Shown: positions 11,713-23,471 of the stretch, one piece after another
Numbering within the stretch: position 1 is the first letter of the stretch
How the letters are laid out: every line of letters starts with the position of its first letter
NCBI RefSeq assembly: GCF_030272615.1
Contig: NC_081405.1
Location: 651,392,920 to 651,456,919, forward strand
DNA length: 64,000 nt
Origin: Cryptomeria japonica
Lineage: Eukaryota; Streptophyta; Pinopsida; Cupressales; Cupressaceae
Reading direction: 5' to 3'
Position numbers and translations under genes: made by a program
Notes under the pieces: model-generated
Told to the model about the DNA's origin: nothing
The model's input: the letters and a program-made list of their open reading frames with translations, nothing else
Database searches by the model: none

Positions 11713-12037
11713 AACCTATCAAGGTATATGTCTTATTGTTATAAATAAATTTAACTTGTCTATGCAATGTAGAGGGGACATCTTGCATACTATGAATCCA
11801 AGGTCTCCCTAATAACAAGTTGTATGTTAGATTTTCTGACATAACATGGATAGGAGTAGGCAAAGTAACAGGTCCCACTGTGATGGGCAAGGTGATAATA
11901 CCTAATGAAGACTTAGCCACATTATCAAAGCCTCGAATGGGATGAGAGTCAGGCTCAATAAGGGATGTATCCACATTCATCTTATGCAATAGATTAATGC
12001 TACACACATTAAGGCCAGAGCCATTATCTACCAGTGT
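11678..12037 (-). pseudogene. Aspartic protease-like domain (Ty3 type)
   Basis: The minus-strand frame reads TLVDNGSGLNVCS, then a conserved Leu-Pro-Ile-Thr-Val-Gly-Pro-Val strand, then NLLLGRPWIHSMQDVPSTLH. This matches the Ty3/Gypsy protease seen at about 53100-53374 in this window (LIDGGAGLNICT ... NILLGRPWIHEM). The catalytic triad is Asp-Asn-Gly instead of the usual Asp-Ser/Thr-Gly, so activity is uncertain. A TGA at about 12038 separates it from the upstream frame; TGG at that place would restore Trp. Confidence 0.7.
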
Positions 12038-13846
12038 TCATCTTATAGCAGTGTCATTTATGATAACCACAATCATCAAGGGATCATATTGATGTTGAAT
12101 TTCACTAGTAGGCAATTCATCTTGAGTAAACACAATTTGAGCTTTAGGATTAATCACAGATTTAACCAAAGATACTATATTACTAGATGTATTAGGTGGA
12201 GGAACATTCAAAACTTTCAAGGCATCTTGTAACATTCCATGATGAGCAGAAGAAGTTTGGATCAAATCCCAAAGGGATATCTTTGCCGGAGTAGCTTTAA
12301 GTTGTTCTATGAGATCATATTCCTTAACAAGAACTTGTGAAATACGTGGAGCTTGTGGAAGAATTAGTTGGGAAGGAGGAAGAGAAAATGGAGTAACAGG
12401 AGGAGGATTAGGTTGCCTATTGTTTCTTGTGTTATAGGTATGAGCAACTGCATTATAACTCTCTCTAGTCAGTTGCTTAGCATACTCATAAGGACTCTTA
12501 GTAGAATAACCTCCTTGCACAGTAATAATAGGTTTCTTAGGAGTGCAAAAAGAATCATTAGCATAACCACCTTGAACCACTAAGATAGGCTTATTTAAAG
12601 GTTGAGAATTTTGAGAAGGACAAGCACCTTGGACAGTGAAGAGAGGTTTGTTAGGTGTTTCATTCACATGTATCAAATTGATTAAGGATGGTTTAGAGGA
12701 ATGAACAAAAGAATTGGAAGAATTATTGATAGTCTTCTCTTGCACTAAAATCTTATCATGGATTAAATCAATTTTAGGAGAGAGACAAGGGGTAGGAATT
12801 GATGTTCTAGTAGGAAGAGTAATACTAGGAAAGGTCATATCATCCTCTATCATCAAAGGATCTACATGGGGAATAAACTCTCTAGGAGAAGGATCAACAT
12901 TACTCTCTAAAGTCTCACTTTTGAGAGGGAGATCTTTGAAAGAGATGTTAACCATCTTGCTTTGAACTAGGGTTTCCTTATGAGTAGAATCGAGTTTAGG
13001 AGAAGGAGATGCTTTATTTTTAGAGGGAGAATAATTGAGATTCAAGGAAGGTGAGAAACTATCAAGGGAGTTTTCAATCTTGATTTCATCCCCTTTGGCT
13101 AGGGTTCTCTCATGGGATAGAGAATAATCTACACCTTCTTCTAATGGTTCATCCCAAAAAGTGAAGAAGTTGAAAGGAATGTTTGAAGTATTGTCAATTT
13201 CGGGAGAGGATATAACATTGTTTATTAATTCCTCATCCTTAGGAGGGAGAGCATCAATAGATGTGTTAAACTCATCCTCTTTCCTCAAAATATGTTCAAT
13301 ATGATCTTTAGGGGAGAGAGAATTAAGGAAATTGCTTATTATTTCATCTTCTTTCTCTAAGGGATGCTTATGGGTAAGACAAATTTTAGGAGAAGGGTAA
13401 GCATTTATCATTAATTCATCATCCCTAGTGGGAATTTTGTTGGAAAAGGAAATGCCATCACTAGGAAATGTAGGGATAATGTCATCTTCTTGCACAAAAG
13501 GATCCTCATGAAGGGAGTGTTTTTTAGGAGACACAAAGTCATCAAGGGCATCATCCAACAAAGCATGATCATATCTATTAAAAGGTTTATCTTTTGATTC
13601 AAAAGGAGATATCTCTTCATAGAGGGGATCATTGAAAACAACCATGTTACTAGATTTAGTGGAAGAGCTGATAGGAATGTACCCTTGAGAGGAATCATTC
13701 GACTTATCTTTCTCATCACAACGAAATGGCATAGTAACAATGTTTATGAGTTTTTGGTAAAATGAAGGTTTGGTATCTTTAGCGTTCAAAAACTCATCTA
13801 AAGCTTCATCTAATTCATCTTGGCTATGCAAATAAAAATCTGACAT
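12038..13846 (-). pseudogene. Long low-complexity gag-like protein of the minus-strand element
   Basis: This 602-codon frame runs in phase with the protease. It begins MSDFYLHSQDELDEALDEFL and is rich in Ser, Pro, Asp and Lys. It has a repeated Lys-Pro-Ile-x-x-VQGGY motif (three copies, about residues 400-450). The last 130 residues include YDLIEQLKATPAKISLWDLI, which parallels YDLVEQLEKTPTLISILEAL before the protease of the large Gypsy element. I see no standard retrotransposon gag domain and no zinc knuckle, unlike that element, so the particle-forming part appears lost or highly diverged. The start ATG lies about 190 bp inside the primer site, a plausible first codon. Confidence 0.6.
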
Positions 13847-14013
13847 TTTGAAATAAAAATTGCATAAAACTTAAACACACAATGCAAAGAAACAAAGAAA
13901 CACACTCTTTCTTTCCCCCCCCCCTTTTTTTTTAATGAAAATGAAACTTAAATGAAACACACTAAATATAGATCTAGATCTAACAAATGTAATGCAAGAG
14001 AATGCAATAATAA

Positions 14014-14036
14014 GATTCACGTCGGGTTCACCAAAA
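14014..14036 (-). other. Primer binding site
   Basis: On the minus strand the bases right after the LTR read TTTTGGTGAACCCGACGTGA. TGG followed by a tRNA-like 3' complement is the usual primer-site form. I do not assign the tRNA. Confidence 0.6.
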
Positions 14037-15664
14037 TGTGTGGGGGAAAAAGTGACACTAAGCTAATATGCCCTAATCTCACTTTCAATCACACACTTGT
14101 GGAATACGAAAGAGCCTAGAGGTATCACACAATTGGCTACTTCTTTTTGTGGAAGAGAGAGCCACGGGCTACCTATTAGGATTTCTATTCCTTTGTTGCA
14201 AATGATAGATAGAATGATGCAAGTTCAATCCCTAACCCTAAGGTGCAAGTATGAACTAATAGCAAGATTTGCAGAATTGAGATTAAACAATGGAAAGCTG
14301 TAAACACAAGGACAAGGCAAGAATGCAAATGCGTACCTGGTGTTAAAATCTGAGTGAAACTGTTCGGGATGGGGGCGCGGGCGCCGCTGTCCTGATTCTG
14401 CTCCTGAAACTGTTGTTTTGCAACCTGAAAAGTTGTCAGAAAGTTGTTGAAAGTTGTTGTCTAACAGAGGGACCAGGGCGCCCAGCGCCCCTATCCTGGC
14501 AGGACCAGGGTGCCCCACGCCCCTGTCCTGGTCTTTTACTCTGAAATTTGATGTGTTGCTCGGTTTCCGTCTGCTTCTTCCGGATCTGCAACTTGCGGCG
14601 TCGTCCGAATTCTGAAACCTGCACTTATATCTGAAAAGGTGTGGTGGGCGGCTATATAGGGTTTTGCCTTAGTCAAACCCCCGCTTTGGTGATTTCCACC
14701 TCCACGAATAGCCAAGTTGTATTGTAAAAGTAGTGTGTGTGCAGACCTTGTGTGTGTGCAAGATCCTAAAATGCAAGTAAGCAAACTAGAGCAACCTAGA
14801 AAGTAAACCCTAATTGCTTGTAAATGATAATGTAAATGCTCCAAATCAAAATGTAAAGTGATCTAAAGCATGAATACAAATGATATATTGAAGCTTATGC
14901 AAAGACATTAAAACAACATGAAATCATACCCAACCCCAAGGGAGGGGTACAAGCCAATCTTCAGTCGGTAATCCCCTATTGCTCTTCAATGTCTTCAAAG
15001 CCCTAAATGGATGAATGAAATTGATGGATGCTTGATGGATGGATGTTGAATGTTGTTGAAGTCTTCAAAGATCTGCCCTTTCGCTCCATAGAAGGTCCTT
15101 GAAACCAAAATTTCCCTCCTTTCCAATGAAGAAAGAGAGCTCTTATATATGAAACCCTAGGTCTTAATTTCAACTTTTGGCCGACCTAGAGATTGAATCT
15201 CCCGCCAATTTCTTGGGGTTAAGCTTTATTTTATGATTGGATCGCGCTCCTAAAATTGCACTCTGGGCACCATGGTCCTCTCCGGGCGCCATGGTCCCGA
15301 CAACTTTTCACCAAATTTTCAGGGTCGTCGGATATGATGATTTTAGAGAGAATCCCGAAGTTACGGGTGATTTTGAGATGTTTTGACCCCCGAAATCAAG
15401 CCCCCAAGTTTGAAATAGGACCTAATTAGGGTTTTAGATTAAATGATGTATTGGAAGAATAAAATGAAAGGGGCACACTTTAATGAAAAAGGCCCAACTT
15501 TATGATATGGAAGATGATGAAATAGAACCTTAGACCTAATTTATTTAATTATTTAAGTGCTAAAGGGGAAATGCAATGCAAAATGCAAAATGCGCCAAGG
15601 CGGGTGCTAAACTAGGTGTGAAATTGTACCACCCTAGCAAGTGCGTACAACTTACGACGCCACA
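14037..15664 (-). repeat. LTR (5' LTR of the minus-strand element)
   Basis: This 1628-bp LTR partners 7305-8937. The GC-rich hairpin pair recurs at 14471-14532. It ends CGCCACA at 15664 and is followed by the CAAGG duplication. Confidence 0.88.
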
Positions 15665-16240
15665 CAAGGCAATACAAAACCTGATCAGAAGAAGAGAAAG
15701 AATCCTCCAGTAAGATAACCTAATTAGATGTTTTAATTGCAACAAGTTTGGTCATATGGAAACTCAGTGTAGAGGTAGGATGAATAATGGAATGATAAAT
15801 AATAACAATATGATAAACAACAATAATAATGTTCCTACCTTTACCGGTCAGTGTTTCATATCCAATAATTCTGGACACAAGTCAAATATGTGTAGAGAAG
15901 TAATGAACAACTTTTAGAACAAAAGATGTTATGCTTGTGGAATGTTCAGATATATTTCTAAACAGTGCAGGACAAGATAGAATCAAATGAACTTCAGACC
16001 TATGTAAAATAACGTTGTTTGCATAGCATGCAACAAAACCGATCATATTGTAAAATTCTACAGAAGCAAAAATAGTGCTCTAGTTGACAAGAACAAATCA
16101 GATGAAAAGGGAAAAGCAAAGGTAGATAAGATCAAAGATCAGCATAAGAAAATGTGGGTAAAGAAGGATGAATCTAAGGTACATAATGGATCTGTACCTG
16201 AATGCAGTGCAGAATCTTCATCCGGTAACTAGGGATTTTG
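15665..16240 (+). pseudogene. Gag zinc-knuckle region of the interrupted Copia-type element
   Basis: Downstream of the insertion the frame continues with a basic linker and then zinc knuckles: CFNCNKFGHMETQC-like (with a stop nearby), a degenerate CFISNNSGHKSNMC, and CYACGMFRYISKQC, followed by CIACNKTDHIVKF. The Cys-x2-Cys-x4-His-x4-Cys form binds genomic RNA in Gag. Three or four knuckles in a row is more than the single knuckle of most Copia Gag proteins. Several stops show that it is dead. A Lys/Asp-rich tail ends with stops near 16230. Confidence 0.6.
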
Positions 16241-16631
16241 GCCTTAGGGGGAGGCAAACCAATTCAAATCTTGCAGTACGCCTTGATGAGATATGTAGTC
16301 GATGGATTATAGATGGTAGGAATTAAGCTTTAGTTGATATCTGGAATTCAGATGGCCGATTTCAACATCTGGTAGTGAAACAAGGCATCCGGTTGAATAT
16401 TTGAGGTGCATTTATTTCAAAGTAAAATTACGGTTTGCAAAGTTAAAAAGTCAAATATGAGAATCATTCTTCACTTTGCGAATAGTGTTTATGAGCTGAA
16501 GAACAAGGTGATCAAAATTTCTAGGTGATCAGAGAGAAAAAGCGACCCAACGAGCGATCTAGGGCATCTGTCAGTTTGTTGAGGTATTTTTCGAAGGGCA
16601 TTTTTTGAGTCTGATTTTATGAGAATTTGAA

Positions 16632-19600
16632 ATGGCATCTGCATCTTCCATTGCTACTCCAATGGTATTTGAAGTTAAGGACATGACCCATCCTATATTT
16701 AAGAAACACCCCTACAAATCCATGAAAGACGACTCGGTTGAAGCAATTTCTTTCATTTCGTATGGTGTATTGCACGTTGATGATGTTCAAGCCTACATTC
16801 ATTGCAAAATTGAGGAAGTCAGCTCTGAGGACAGCTTGGACTTGTATACTGACAACATCATGGATGAGATCGGCAATCCCAAGCCAAAATTTGTGCAACT
16901 ACAAAGAAAGGGTTTCACACAATTTGTAAACTTTCTCACTTTTGATGAGAGGGAATGGGTAGGGTATGTACTGAGAAGGATCCATGCTGAATTTATGTGG
17001 CTAGACCAACCATACAAGATTACTGCTGATGCGTTTAGGGCAGTAACCTGTTTGAACCAAATCGGTGAGAATCCAAGGTTGCGGAAGGTCACAAACCCTA
17101 CTGTGAACAAACTAATTGGTGTAGAGTGATGGGCGATTGATGAAGATCAACACAATAAAGGAAGATGATGTCAAATTTTTTGCAATAATAATAGACTACA
17201 AAGTGTATCAGTCCAACAGACTGAATTCTGTATCCGACACTGCTATTCATGCAGCCTATCGAATGGTCAAAGAAGATGGTCATTATGACCTGTGCAGTGT
17301 GCTATTGGAGGAGTTGTTGATAAATCTAAAGAAAATTAAATAGGATAAAAAGTATGTCTTTAAATTTGGTTCTTTGACTTATCTATTTGGCATTCTATTT
17401 CATGAATCGGATACCCGGAACTGACAGAGTACAATGGGTTGTTGACAGACCAGTGGATTAGCAAATAAAGTAGGGACTTGATAGACTTGGCAACCAAGAT
17501 AGTCAAAATGTTGCTTTGTGGGATTTCTTTAAAAAATTTCAGGACAAAATGAAACAAAGAGTGAGAATCCCCAAAGAAATTGTAAAGAAATATGAGGGGA
17601 CAATCTGCTTTATGGTAAACAAGGATGAATGTCTTATGGAAGTAGTTCAACCCTAGACACTATGGATAATGCCTATGGGGTATGAGGTCGATGCAACTAC
17701 CTTGGATGCATATGCACAACACTTGCTAAATGCTCTAGTAGACACCAAGGAGGAAAGGTTTGGAACCTGCAAGGAGAAATCAATGGAGTTGCACTCCAAT
17801 ATCTTTGAACCGGCAAGGAAGAGGAAGATTGCAAAGTTTGTAAAAGACATTATTGTCGAAGAAGGACATCCCTGGGAGAAAGTCAGGGCTACTAGAGCTG
17901 TGAGGGATGCAGTTGAGAAAGCCAAGAAACAAAAGATTGTACCTGCTCTAGTTAAGGTGAAGGTGGCAGGACCTTCTCCTGCTTTGGTGAAGACTCCTCC
18001 TACTAAAGTAGAACCCTCTAGTGCATCCAAGGGAAAAGGTGTTCTGAGGAAGAAGCAGAAAACACAGAGAATATGTGGCAGTTTCTCTGGTGAAATTTGA
18101 GATTGAATTAGATACAAGAATCCCTAAGGCATTGAAGAAAGGACAATTTGCTAGAGTTATCCGGAAACCCCAATCCGGTGGTGAGAAGAAAGAGGAAAAA
18201 GAGAAGAAGGCCAAATCAAACCCTACCGGAAGGTCTGTTAGAGGAAGGCAAATTAAGACTCAGCCAGAGTCTGATGATCAAAAAGGTAAATCTAAATTTG
18301 TTCTCTCATTGACAGCAGATCAGTTAATAGATGAAATAATAGTAAATGGAAATTTGAAGAATGTTGAAGTTTGTTATGTAAATTTTGATGATGGTGAGAA
18401 GAGGAAAGTAGAAGAAGCAATCATACTTTATTTGCACAATTTAGTAAAACATTGATTGAATTAGAAAAGTCCATTCCAAAGGACTTGTACAGTCTAATTG
18501 ATGCTAGAAGAATGTATGCAAGCAAAATTGACAAAGAAATGAAGGAAAGAGATCTTGTAAATGTATGTACTTGTATTAGTCCTAGTGAAGTTAATAGGTT
18601 AATTGAAGAAGCAAATAAAAAGGAATTCAGAATTAAGAACCAGATCAATAGATTAATAACTGGGAATGTAGAAGAGGTCAGGAAAGAAACAAAAGAAATA
18701 TGGAGAAAAATTATTCAGAATGATCCTCTATATAAAGATACACTTAAGCCATCCCAGTCAAAAAATCCTCTGGCAGATGGTGTAAATAAAGAGGAGGATA
18801 CTCAAGATGTTGTGGAGCAACAAGTTTTGGATATTGTCGAAGTTGTGCCTGCAAAAGAAAATGATAAATTAGTAGAGGCAGAGGATGGTGCACCGAGTGG
18901 TGACACCGGTGCACAAGAGGTACCTAAAGAAGTCAAATCTGGACCGGTTGAGACTAAGAAGAGGTAAAAGGAGAAACAAGATGAACCGGATAGAGGTAAG
19001 GGTAAGGCAATGGAGACCCTGGTACTTGTGGCAATTGACACAATGAAAATCCAAAGCCAAGGGAGTTTTCTACAGTTTAATATTAGTTTTGATAAACCCT
19101 TCAATAAAATGTATCTAACATAAAGGATGATAGTTGTTGTTGCTCTTTAGGCACAAGCCAGTCAAGAATTGGTGAAATCAGAAAATGAAGACAAAAGGTT
19201 CATTTTGATGTCTATAGATGTTTTGCAAAAGGTGGCTTCCAATGTATAGTTAGATTCAAATAACAGCACCTTCGATAAATTACTATAATTGATTAATAGT
19301 GTAAATAACAATTAAATTCTCTAGAGAAGACAGCTACTCAAAAAGTTTTAGAAAGTTTAAGGAAGTTAGAAAACAAAATTTCTTGAAAATGATTAAAGAT
19401 GACAGGGATATGTTGAATAAAAGATTACAGACTATTTCTGACACATTGTTAGAAGCCAGTAGACTATATAAATCTTGTCTTATTTTTCCTAAGTTCACTA
19501 TTGATATTGATTAATAGATAGGAGTCAGCCAAGGGAAGCTTTCTAGTATCTCTCAATCTTTTGACCCCAATGTAACAATAACCAGAAATATTGAAGGACA

Positions 19601-19895
19601 AATTATAGCCTTAAATGATCAGATCTTAGGCCTTCAAGCAAAAAAAGAGAAAGTTTTGAGGAAAGTGGGTGAACTCTGAAACTTAATTGCCATTCAGTTA
19701 GATACTATGCTAAGTAATAAGGTGGATTGTATGAAGGAAATGGCCCAACCTGTACTGTCAGATTTGAGAGAATTAGAAATCTATGCTACTGTATTTAATG
19801 CATTTATCACAGTTTTGGATAACCTGAAGAGTGGGTGGGATACTCACCTGGGATTTTTGAAGACTACTTATGCTAACCTCTTCAAGTATTTGTAA
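16632..19895 (+). pseudogene. Long unknown ORF between gag and the 3' LTR (env-position ORF)
   Basis: A start at 16632 opens a 165-codon frame (MASASSIATPMVFEVKDMTH). Joined frames at 17137-17400, 17669-18100, 18075-18455 and 18452-18967, with degenerate coiled-coil pieces to 19895, suggest one ancestral protein of roughly 1000 residues. In order it has a globular N-terminal half (Trp, Tyr, Cys present; EDGHYDLCSVLLEELL), a Lys/Pro-rich basic middle, and C-terminal helical or coiled-coil segments. I see no signal peptide, transmembrane helix, protease or polymerase motif. It occupies the place of the env-like ORF of SIRE/Maximus elements, but pol is absent upstream. At least four frameshifts or stops break it. 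I do not recognise the family. Confidence 0.5.
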
Positions 19896-20132
19896 AAATA
19901 TGTGTCAACACCCCATCTTTGGCATTGTTGTCAAAGGGGGAGAGATAAGGTGAAAAATGTACAGATTGATTGTATGTATGGAGTGTACAGTCTGGTGTAA
20001 TATAGATTTTTGGATTGTTGATCTAAGGGGGAACCTCATAATTCTTTTATTCTTTCATCCGGTGTACAAGTTTCACAGGCTTCAACACTTAGCCATTTTT
20101 CAGGTGTTGCCATCAATGCCAAAGGGGGAGAT
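19896..20132 (+). other. 3' untranslated region and polypurine tract
   Basis: Two purine runs, CAAAGGGGGAGAGATAAGG near 19934 and AAAGGGGGAGAT at 20121-20132, precede the LTR start. The second abuts TGTTGGCAA and is the likely plus-strand primer; the first resembles a central or duplicate tract. Confidence 0.6.
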
Positions 20133-20620
20133 TGTTGGCAATTGACACTCATCCGGTGATTTCAAGTGACTTCTGATAGTTGCTTATTTGTTTAGGGTTG
20201 TCATTGATGACAACTCTTCTTGGTGATTCGATCCAACAGTCGTGATTCATCTTATCTCGAAGATGGAGGTAACCGATAGGTAGTTAATCGGTAAAACAAG
20301 GTATTTTGGTAATGTTTTGATCCAGAATGATTTCCGATGATTGCAACATTTTTGGTGATTGTTTTTGTTATCTCGGTGATTGGGAAGACCCCTAGGAAAT
20401 GTTTGATTATAATCTTTTTGTTTGGTTCTATGTTTTGTTCAAGATTGAAGCCAACTTGGAGCTACACGTTACACTTCTTGAAGCCGACTTGAAAGCAATT
20501 ATTTTTGTGTTAAGACCTAATATATAACATCGATTTGGCGATTGATCTTTGGTGTGTTATTGATGTGGTGATCCATTTTGGTGCAATTGAGTGCAGTTTC
20601 ACGTGCACACTTTGCTTTCA
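20133..20620 (+). repeat. 3' LTR (incomplete) of the Copia-type element
   Basis: It begins TGTTGGCAATTGACACTC directly after the purine tract. The end cannot be fixed because no matching 5' LTR is recognisable before 6667. Sequence character changes near 20600-20650. Confidence 0.5.
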
Positions 20621-20733
20621 AACCAACCAATAGCTGACTGAGATAGAAACAAAGTATTCAACAAAGCAAAGACAGTCAGAGATTCAATGCTTAACTGGAA
20701 CTCATTCTTACATAGTCAGATGCTAATTGAGAG

Positions 20734-20813
<80 letters not shown>

Positions 20814-21071
20814 CATACACATACATGAGAAGATTATGAGCACAACTATGTCCCTACTACTTACAGAGCCAAGGCTTAAGTAGAAGTGAGATTCAATACA
20901 TAGGACAAAATCACTGTCAAATTGAATATAGTTCATGACTGAGTGACATCAAGGTGCAGTCATGAGCAGTGAGTCTATACATGGGATCAAATTGTCAATA
21001 CCAACACTAGGGAGTTCATCACATATAGGAAAGCATGATCACATTTATACCACAGTGACAAAAGCAACTAT
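20621..21071. repeat. Gene-free stretch with (CA)n microsatellite
   Basis: An uninterrupted (AC)n run of about 70 bp lies at 20737-20809, followed by ACATGTACATACACATACATG-like decay. The rest shows no feature. Confidence 0.8.
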
Positions 21072-22327
21072 TGATGGAAATTTGGAGGAATTGATTATGT
21101 GTTGCATTGATGTTTTATCATTGATGGCAACACCAGCTATTTTGGTTGTTTACTAGTTTCTGGTTGGTTCCGGTAGAGTGGTTGGATTATGATGTTGATT
21201 TGGTATGCTTCGCTATGCTTTGGTTTGTGGAATTAGTTTGGATCTATCATTCATGCTATTTAGATATGTATCACAATCAGTTGGTTTGGGATTTGATGAC
21301 TCAGGAGCTATCATTTGTTCTAGGAAGCCTTTTGGTCATCGATAAGGGTTTTACTGGCATAGCTTTGTTGAAGATCTTTTGATGCACGTGATAAGTGGTG
21401 TTGGTGCAAATTCTAGATGGCTTTCAGGAATCTGATGGTTATCATGTTCATGATCATGTTGATCGGTGGTGTTGGATTTGGTTTATGGCGACTTATTTTG
21501 GGTCCAATGTTATCTAGGTTATGGACAGGTTTATGTAATGTGTTGGAGGATGTTCCAGAAGCATTACCGACAAGATTTAATGATTGGTTTACATTGTTTT
21601 TGGCCTAAGCCAACTTGGTTGATCATTGGATTGTAGGTTTATGTTATGAACTTATTGTATTATCTTTTAGGTGGCCAACTTGATTGTTTAGGTACCGGGT
21701 TGGTATAAATATGATGTAAGATCTCTTTGTAGATCATAGGTCAAGGTTATGGGATGATCTATGTGTGAATAATGTTGTAATCATATGCAATGGTTTGGTC
21801 AATCATAGGTGATTGAATTGGGTTTGTGGAAGAGGTTTAAGACCTCTAGTACTGAGCTTAACCAAAATTGTACTCAAGCATAGGAGATGCTATCTTTGCA
21901 GTTCACTCTTCTTTTCGGATTGTAGTATGAATTTATTTTGTAGCCAGTGAGACTCCTTTTGTGATGAGCAGTGCGCTCTAGGCTATTGGCCTTCCTGCAT
22001 GTGCAATCCCTTCATTATTGTAATCACATACTTACTGCAGAATTATTATCTAACTATGGGTGGGCTTCCCATCATGGTTTTTCCCCTTACCAGGTTTTCC
22101 ACGTACAAATATTGGTGCCATGTGTTCTAAATGGATGGTAACTGTTATGTGATTTATGTTTATGTTTAATTGCTATATCAGTCATTCTGATATTTGGTTT
22201 ATGCATTTCGATATTGATTTTATGTGTTCCGGTAATAAGGTCTTGAATGCTTACAGTTCTATAATCCAGTGATAACCGATTCACATCCCCCTCTTAGTTT
22301 TCCTATGGTTATCTGAGTTGTCTAACA
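21072..22327 (+). repeat. 5' LTR of the Copia element
   Basis: This 1256-bp LTR starts TGATGG (TGTTGG in the 3' copy) and ends TCTAACA before the primer site. It matches 26922-28172 throughout, with many substitutions and small indels. Confidence 0.88.
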
Positions 22328-22329
22328 AT

Positions 22330-22342
22330 TGGTATTAGAGCC
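22330..22342 (+). other. Primer binding site (initiator Met-tRNA type)
   Basis: TGGTATTAGAGCC differs by one C-to-T change from TGGTATCAGAGCC, the usual Copia primer site. Confidence 0.85.
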
Positions 22343-22383
22343 TGGTCCTCTCTACAAAAGATTAACCGCTTGAGGACGATCCT

Positions 22384-23431
22384 ATGGCATCTAGCAGTTC
22401 AAGTTCATCAAATACATCTGCAGTTGTTTTTCAAAGAGAAATTCCTAGGCTTGATGTAACAAATTACAGGGTATGGAAAATTCAAATGGAGACTTAACTA
22501 AGATGTCTTGCAAAGGAAATTTGGGGGATCATTGAGAAAGGTGTTACATCATTTAATCTGGCATCTGGCAATCCTCCTTCGATAGGCCTGGATAAGGAAC
22601 TTGAGAATGATTGTAGAGCTAGAGAAACCCTTCTGTGTGCACTTTATGATCAACAAATAATGGGACTAACTGACAAATCAACTGCAAAGGCTATATGGGA
22701 CAAATTGGAGACTTTGAATGAAGGTGACCCTACTGTTAAAATTGCTAAACTTGATGGTTATCGGGTGAGGTATGAGAACCTGAAGATGGAAGAAGATGAA
22801 AGGATTACTGCTTTTATAGAGAGACTTAATGAGATTGTTTTGGGAATTCAATGTTGTGGTGGATCTCTGAGCGAAGATGAAATAATTTCTAAAGTACTAA
22901 GAGTTTTGCCACCGACTTATAAGATGAAGTCTGCTGCAATTAATGAGCTAAGAACTATGGCAAACACCTCTGTTAATAGGGATACCTTGGTTGGGAAATT
23001 ATTTGCTTTTGAGCTTGAGGAATTTAGACCTTCTGGAGCTATTAAATCTGAACTTGCTTTTCATGCATCTACATCATCTACCGACAAGAGTGATTGGAAA
23101 GCTTTATATGCGAAGGAACTAGAGGATATGAAGAAAAAGATGAAGAGTTTGAGCAACTTGAAGCCTTATTTGCTAGAAGAATACATAAAGGACCGACATG
23201 AAGTAAGTATGAAGGAAAATCACCTTTTAAATGCTTTGCATGTAATAAGATAGGTCATTTTGCATCTAGATGTCATAAAAGGAATCCAAGATTTGAAGAA
23301 AGAGCTAGAAGATATTTTAGGCCTAACCATGATTATCAGAACAAGCATAAGTATAGGAGGAACAAATACAAATCATGTTACTATGCAGATGAGGAAGGTG
23401 TGACTGATTTTGATGATTAACCGACACAAGA
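22384..23431 (+). pseudogene. Copia gag: UBN2 domain and CCHC zinc knuckle
   Basis: The ATG at 22384 opens MASSSSSSSNTSAVVFQ; a TAA at 22495-22497 interrupts, and the frame goes on to 23253 with the UBN2 core (AIWDKLETLNEGDPTVKIAK, then ERLNEIVLGIQCCGG and VLRVLPPTYKM). A frameshift near 23150-23200 moves to the frame containing the knuckle CFACNKIGHFASRC at 23232-23273, a canonical Cys-x2-Cys-x4-His-x4-Cys. A TAA near 23418 then separates it from the protease. Gag builds the particle and packages RNA; this copy cannot be translated whole. Confidence 0.8.
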
Positions 23432-23471
23432 TTCAGCTAGTGGATCCGACAATGGAAAGGAATGGGTATTT

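Larger units (their letters stand above)
7305..15664 (-). mobile_element. Ty3/Gypsy-type element without polymerase, minus strand, complete ends
   Basis: Two near-identical LTRs (7305-8937 and 14037-15664) flank a 5.1-kb interior. A perfect five-base duplication CAAGG lies at 7300-7304 and 15665-15669. On the minus strand the LTR begins TGTGGC and ends CCCCCACACA. The primer site is next to 14036 and the purine tract next to 8938. Only gag-like, protease-like and G-patch sequences are coded; no reverse transcriptase, RNase H or integrase is seen. It is therefore a defined non-autonomous element. It resembles the Tat-clade Gypsy element at 47570-63739 in the segment before the protease and in the protease itself, so a relative of that element is a likely helper. 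Confidence 0.85.
6668..20620 (+). mobile_element. Pol-less Copia-type LTR element, interrupted by a younger element
   Basis: The parts in order are: a degenerate initiator-Met-tRNA primer site (TGGAAGCAGAGCC, from 6670) following a TGTAACA LTR end; a coiled-coil gag segment; the 7305-15664 insertion; zinc knuckles; a long unknown ORF; a purine tract AAAGGGGGAGAT at 20121-20132; and a 3' LTR beginning TGTTGGCAATTGAC at 20133. The reading frame resumes across the CAAGG duplication, which joins 7304 to 15670. No protease, integrase or reverse transcriptase is visible, so any movement must have relied on a partner. Its LTR start and purine tract match those of the Copia element at 21072-28172. 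The 3' LTR end is unclear, near 20620. Confidence 0.6.

Noticed and set aside
14014-14036. tRNA gene fragment next to the LTR
   Set aside because: Only the 3' complement expected for a primer binding site is present; no tRNA body.
20691-20936. Open frame of repeated Cys-Val on the minus strand
   Set aside because: It is the translation of the (CA)n microsatellite.
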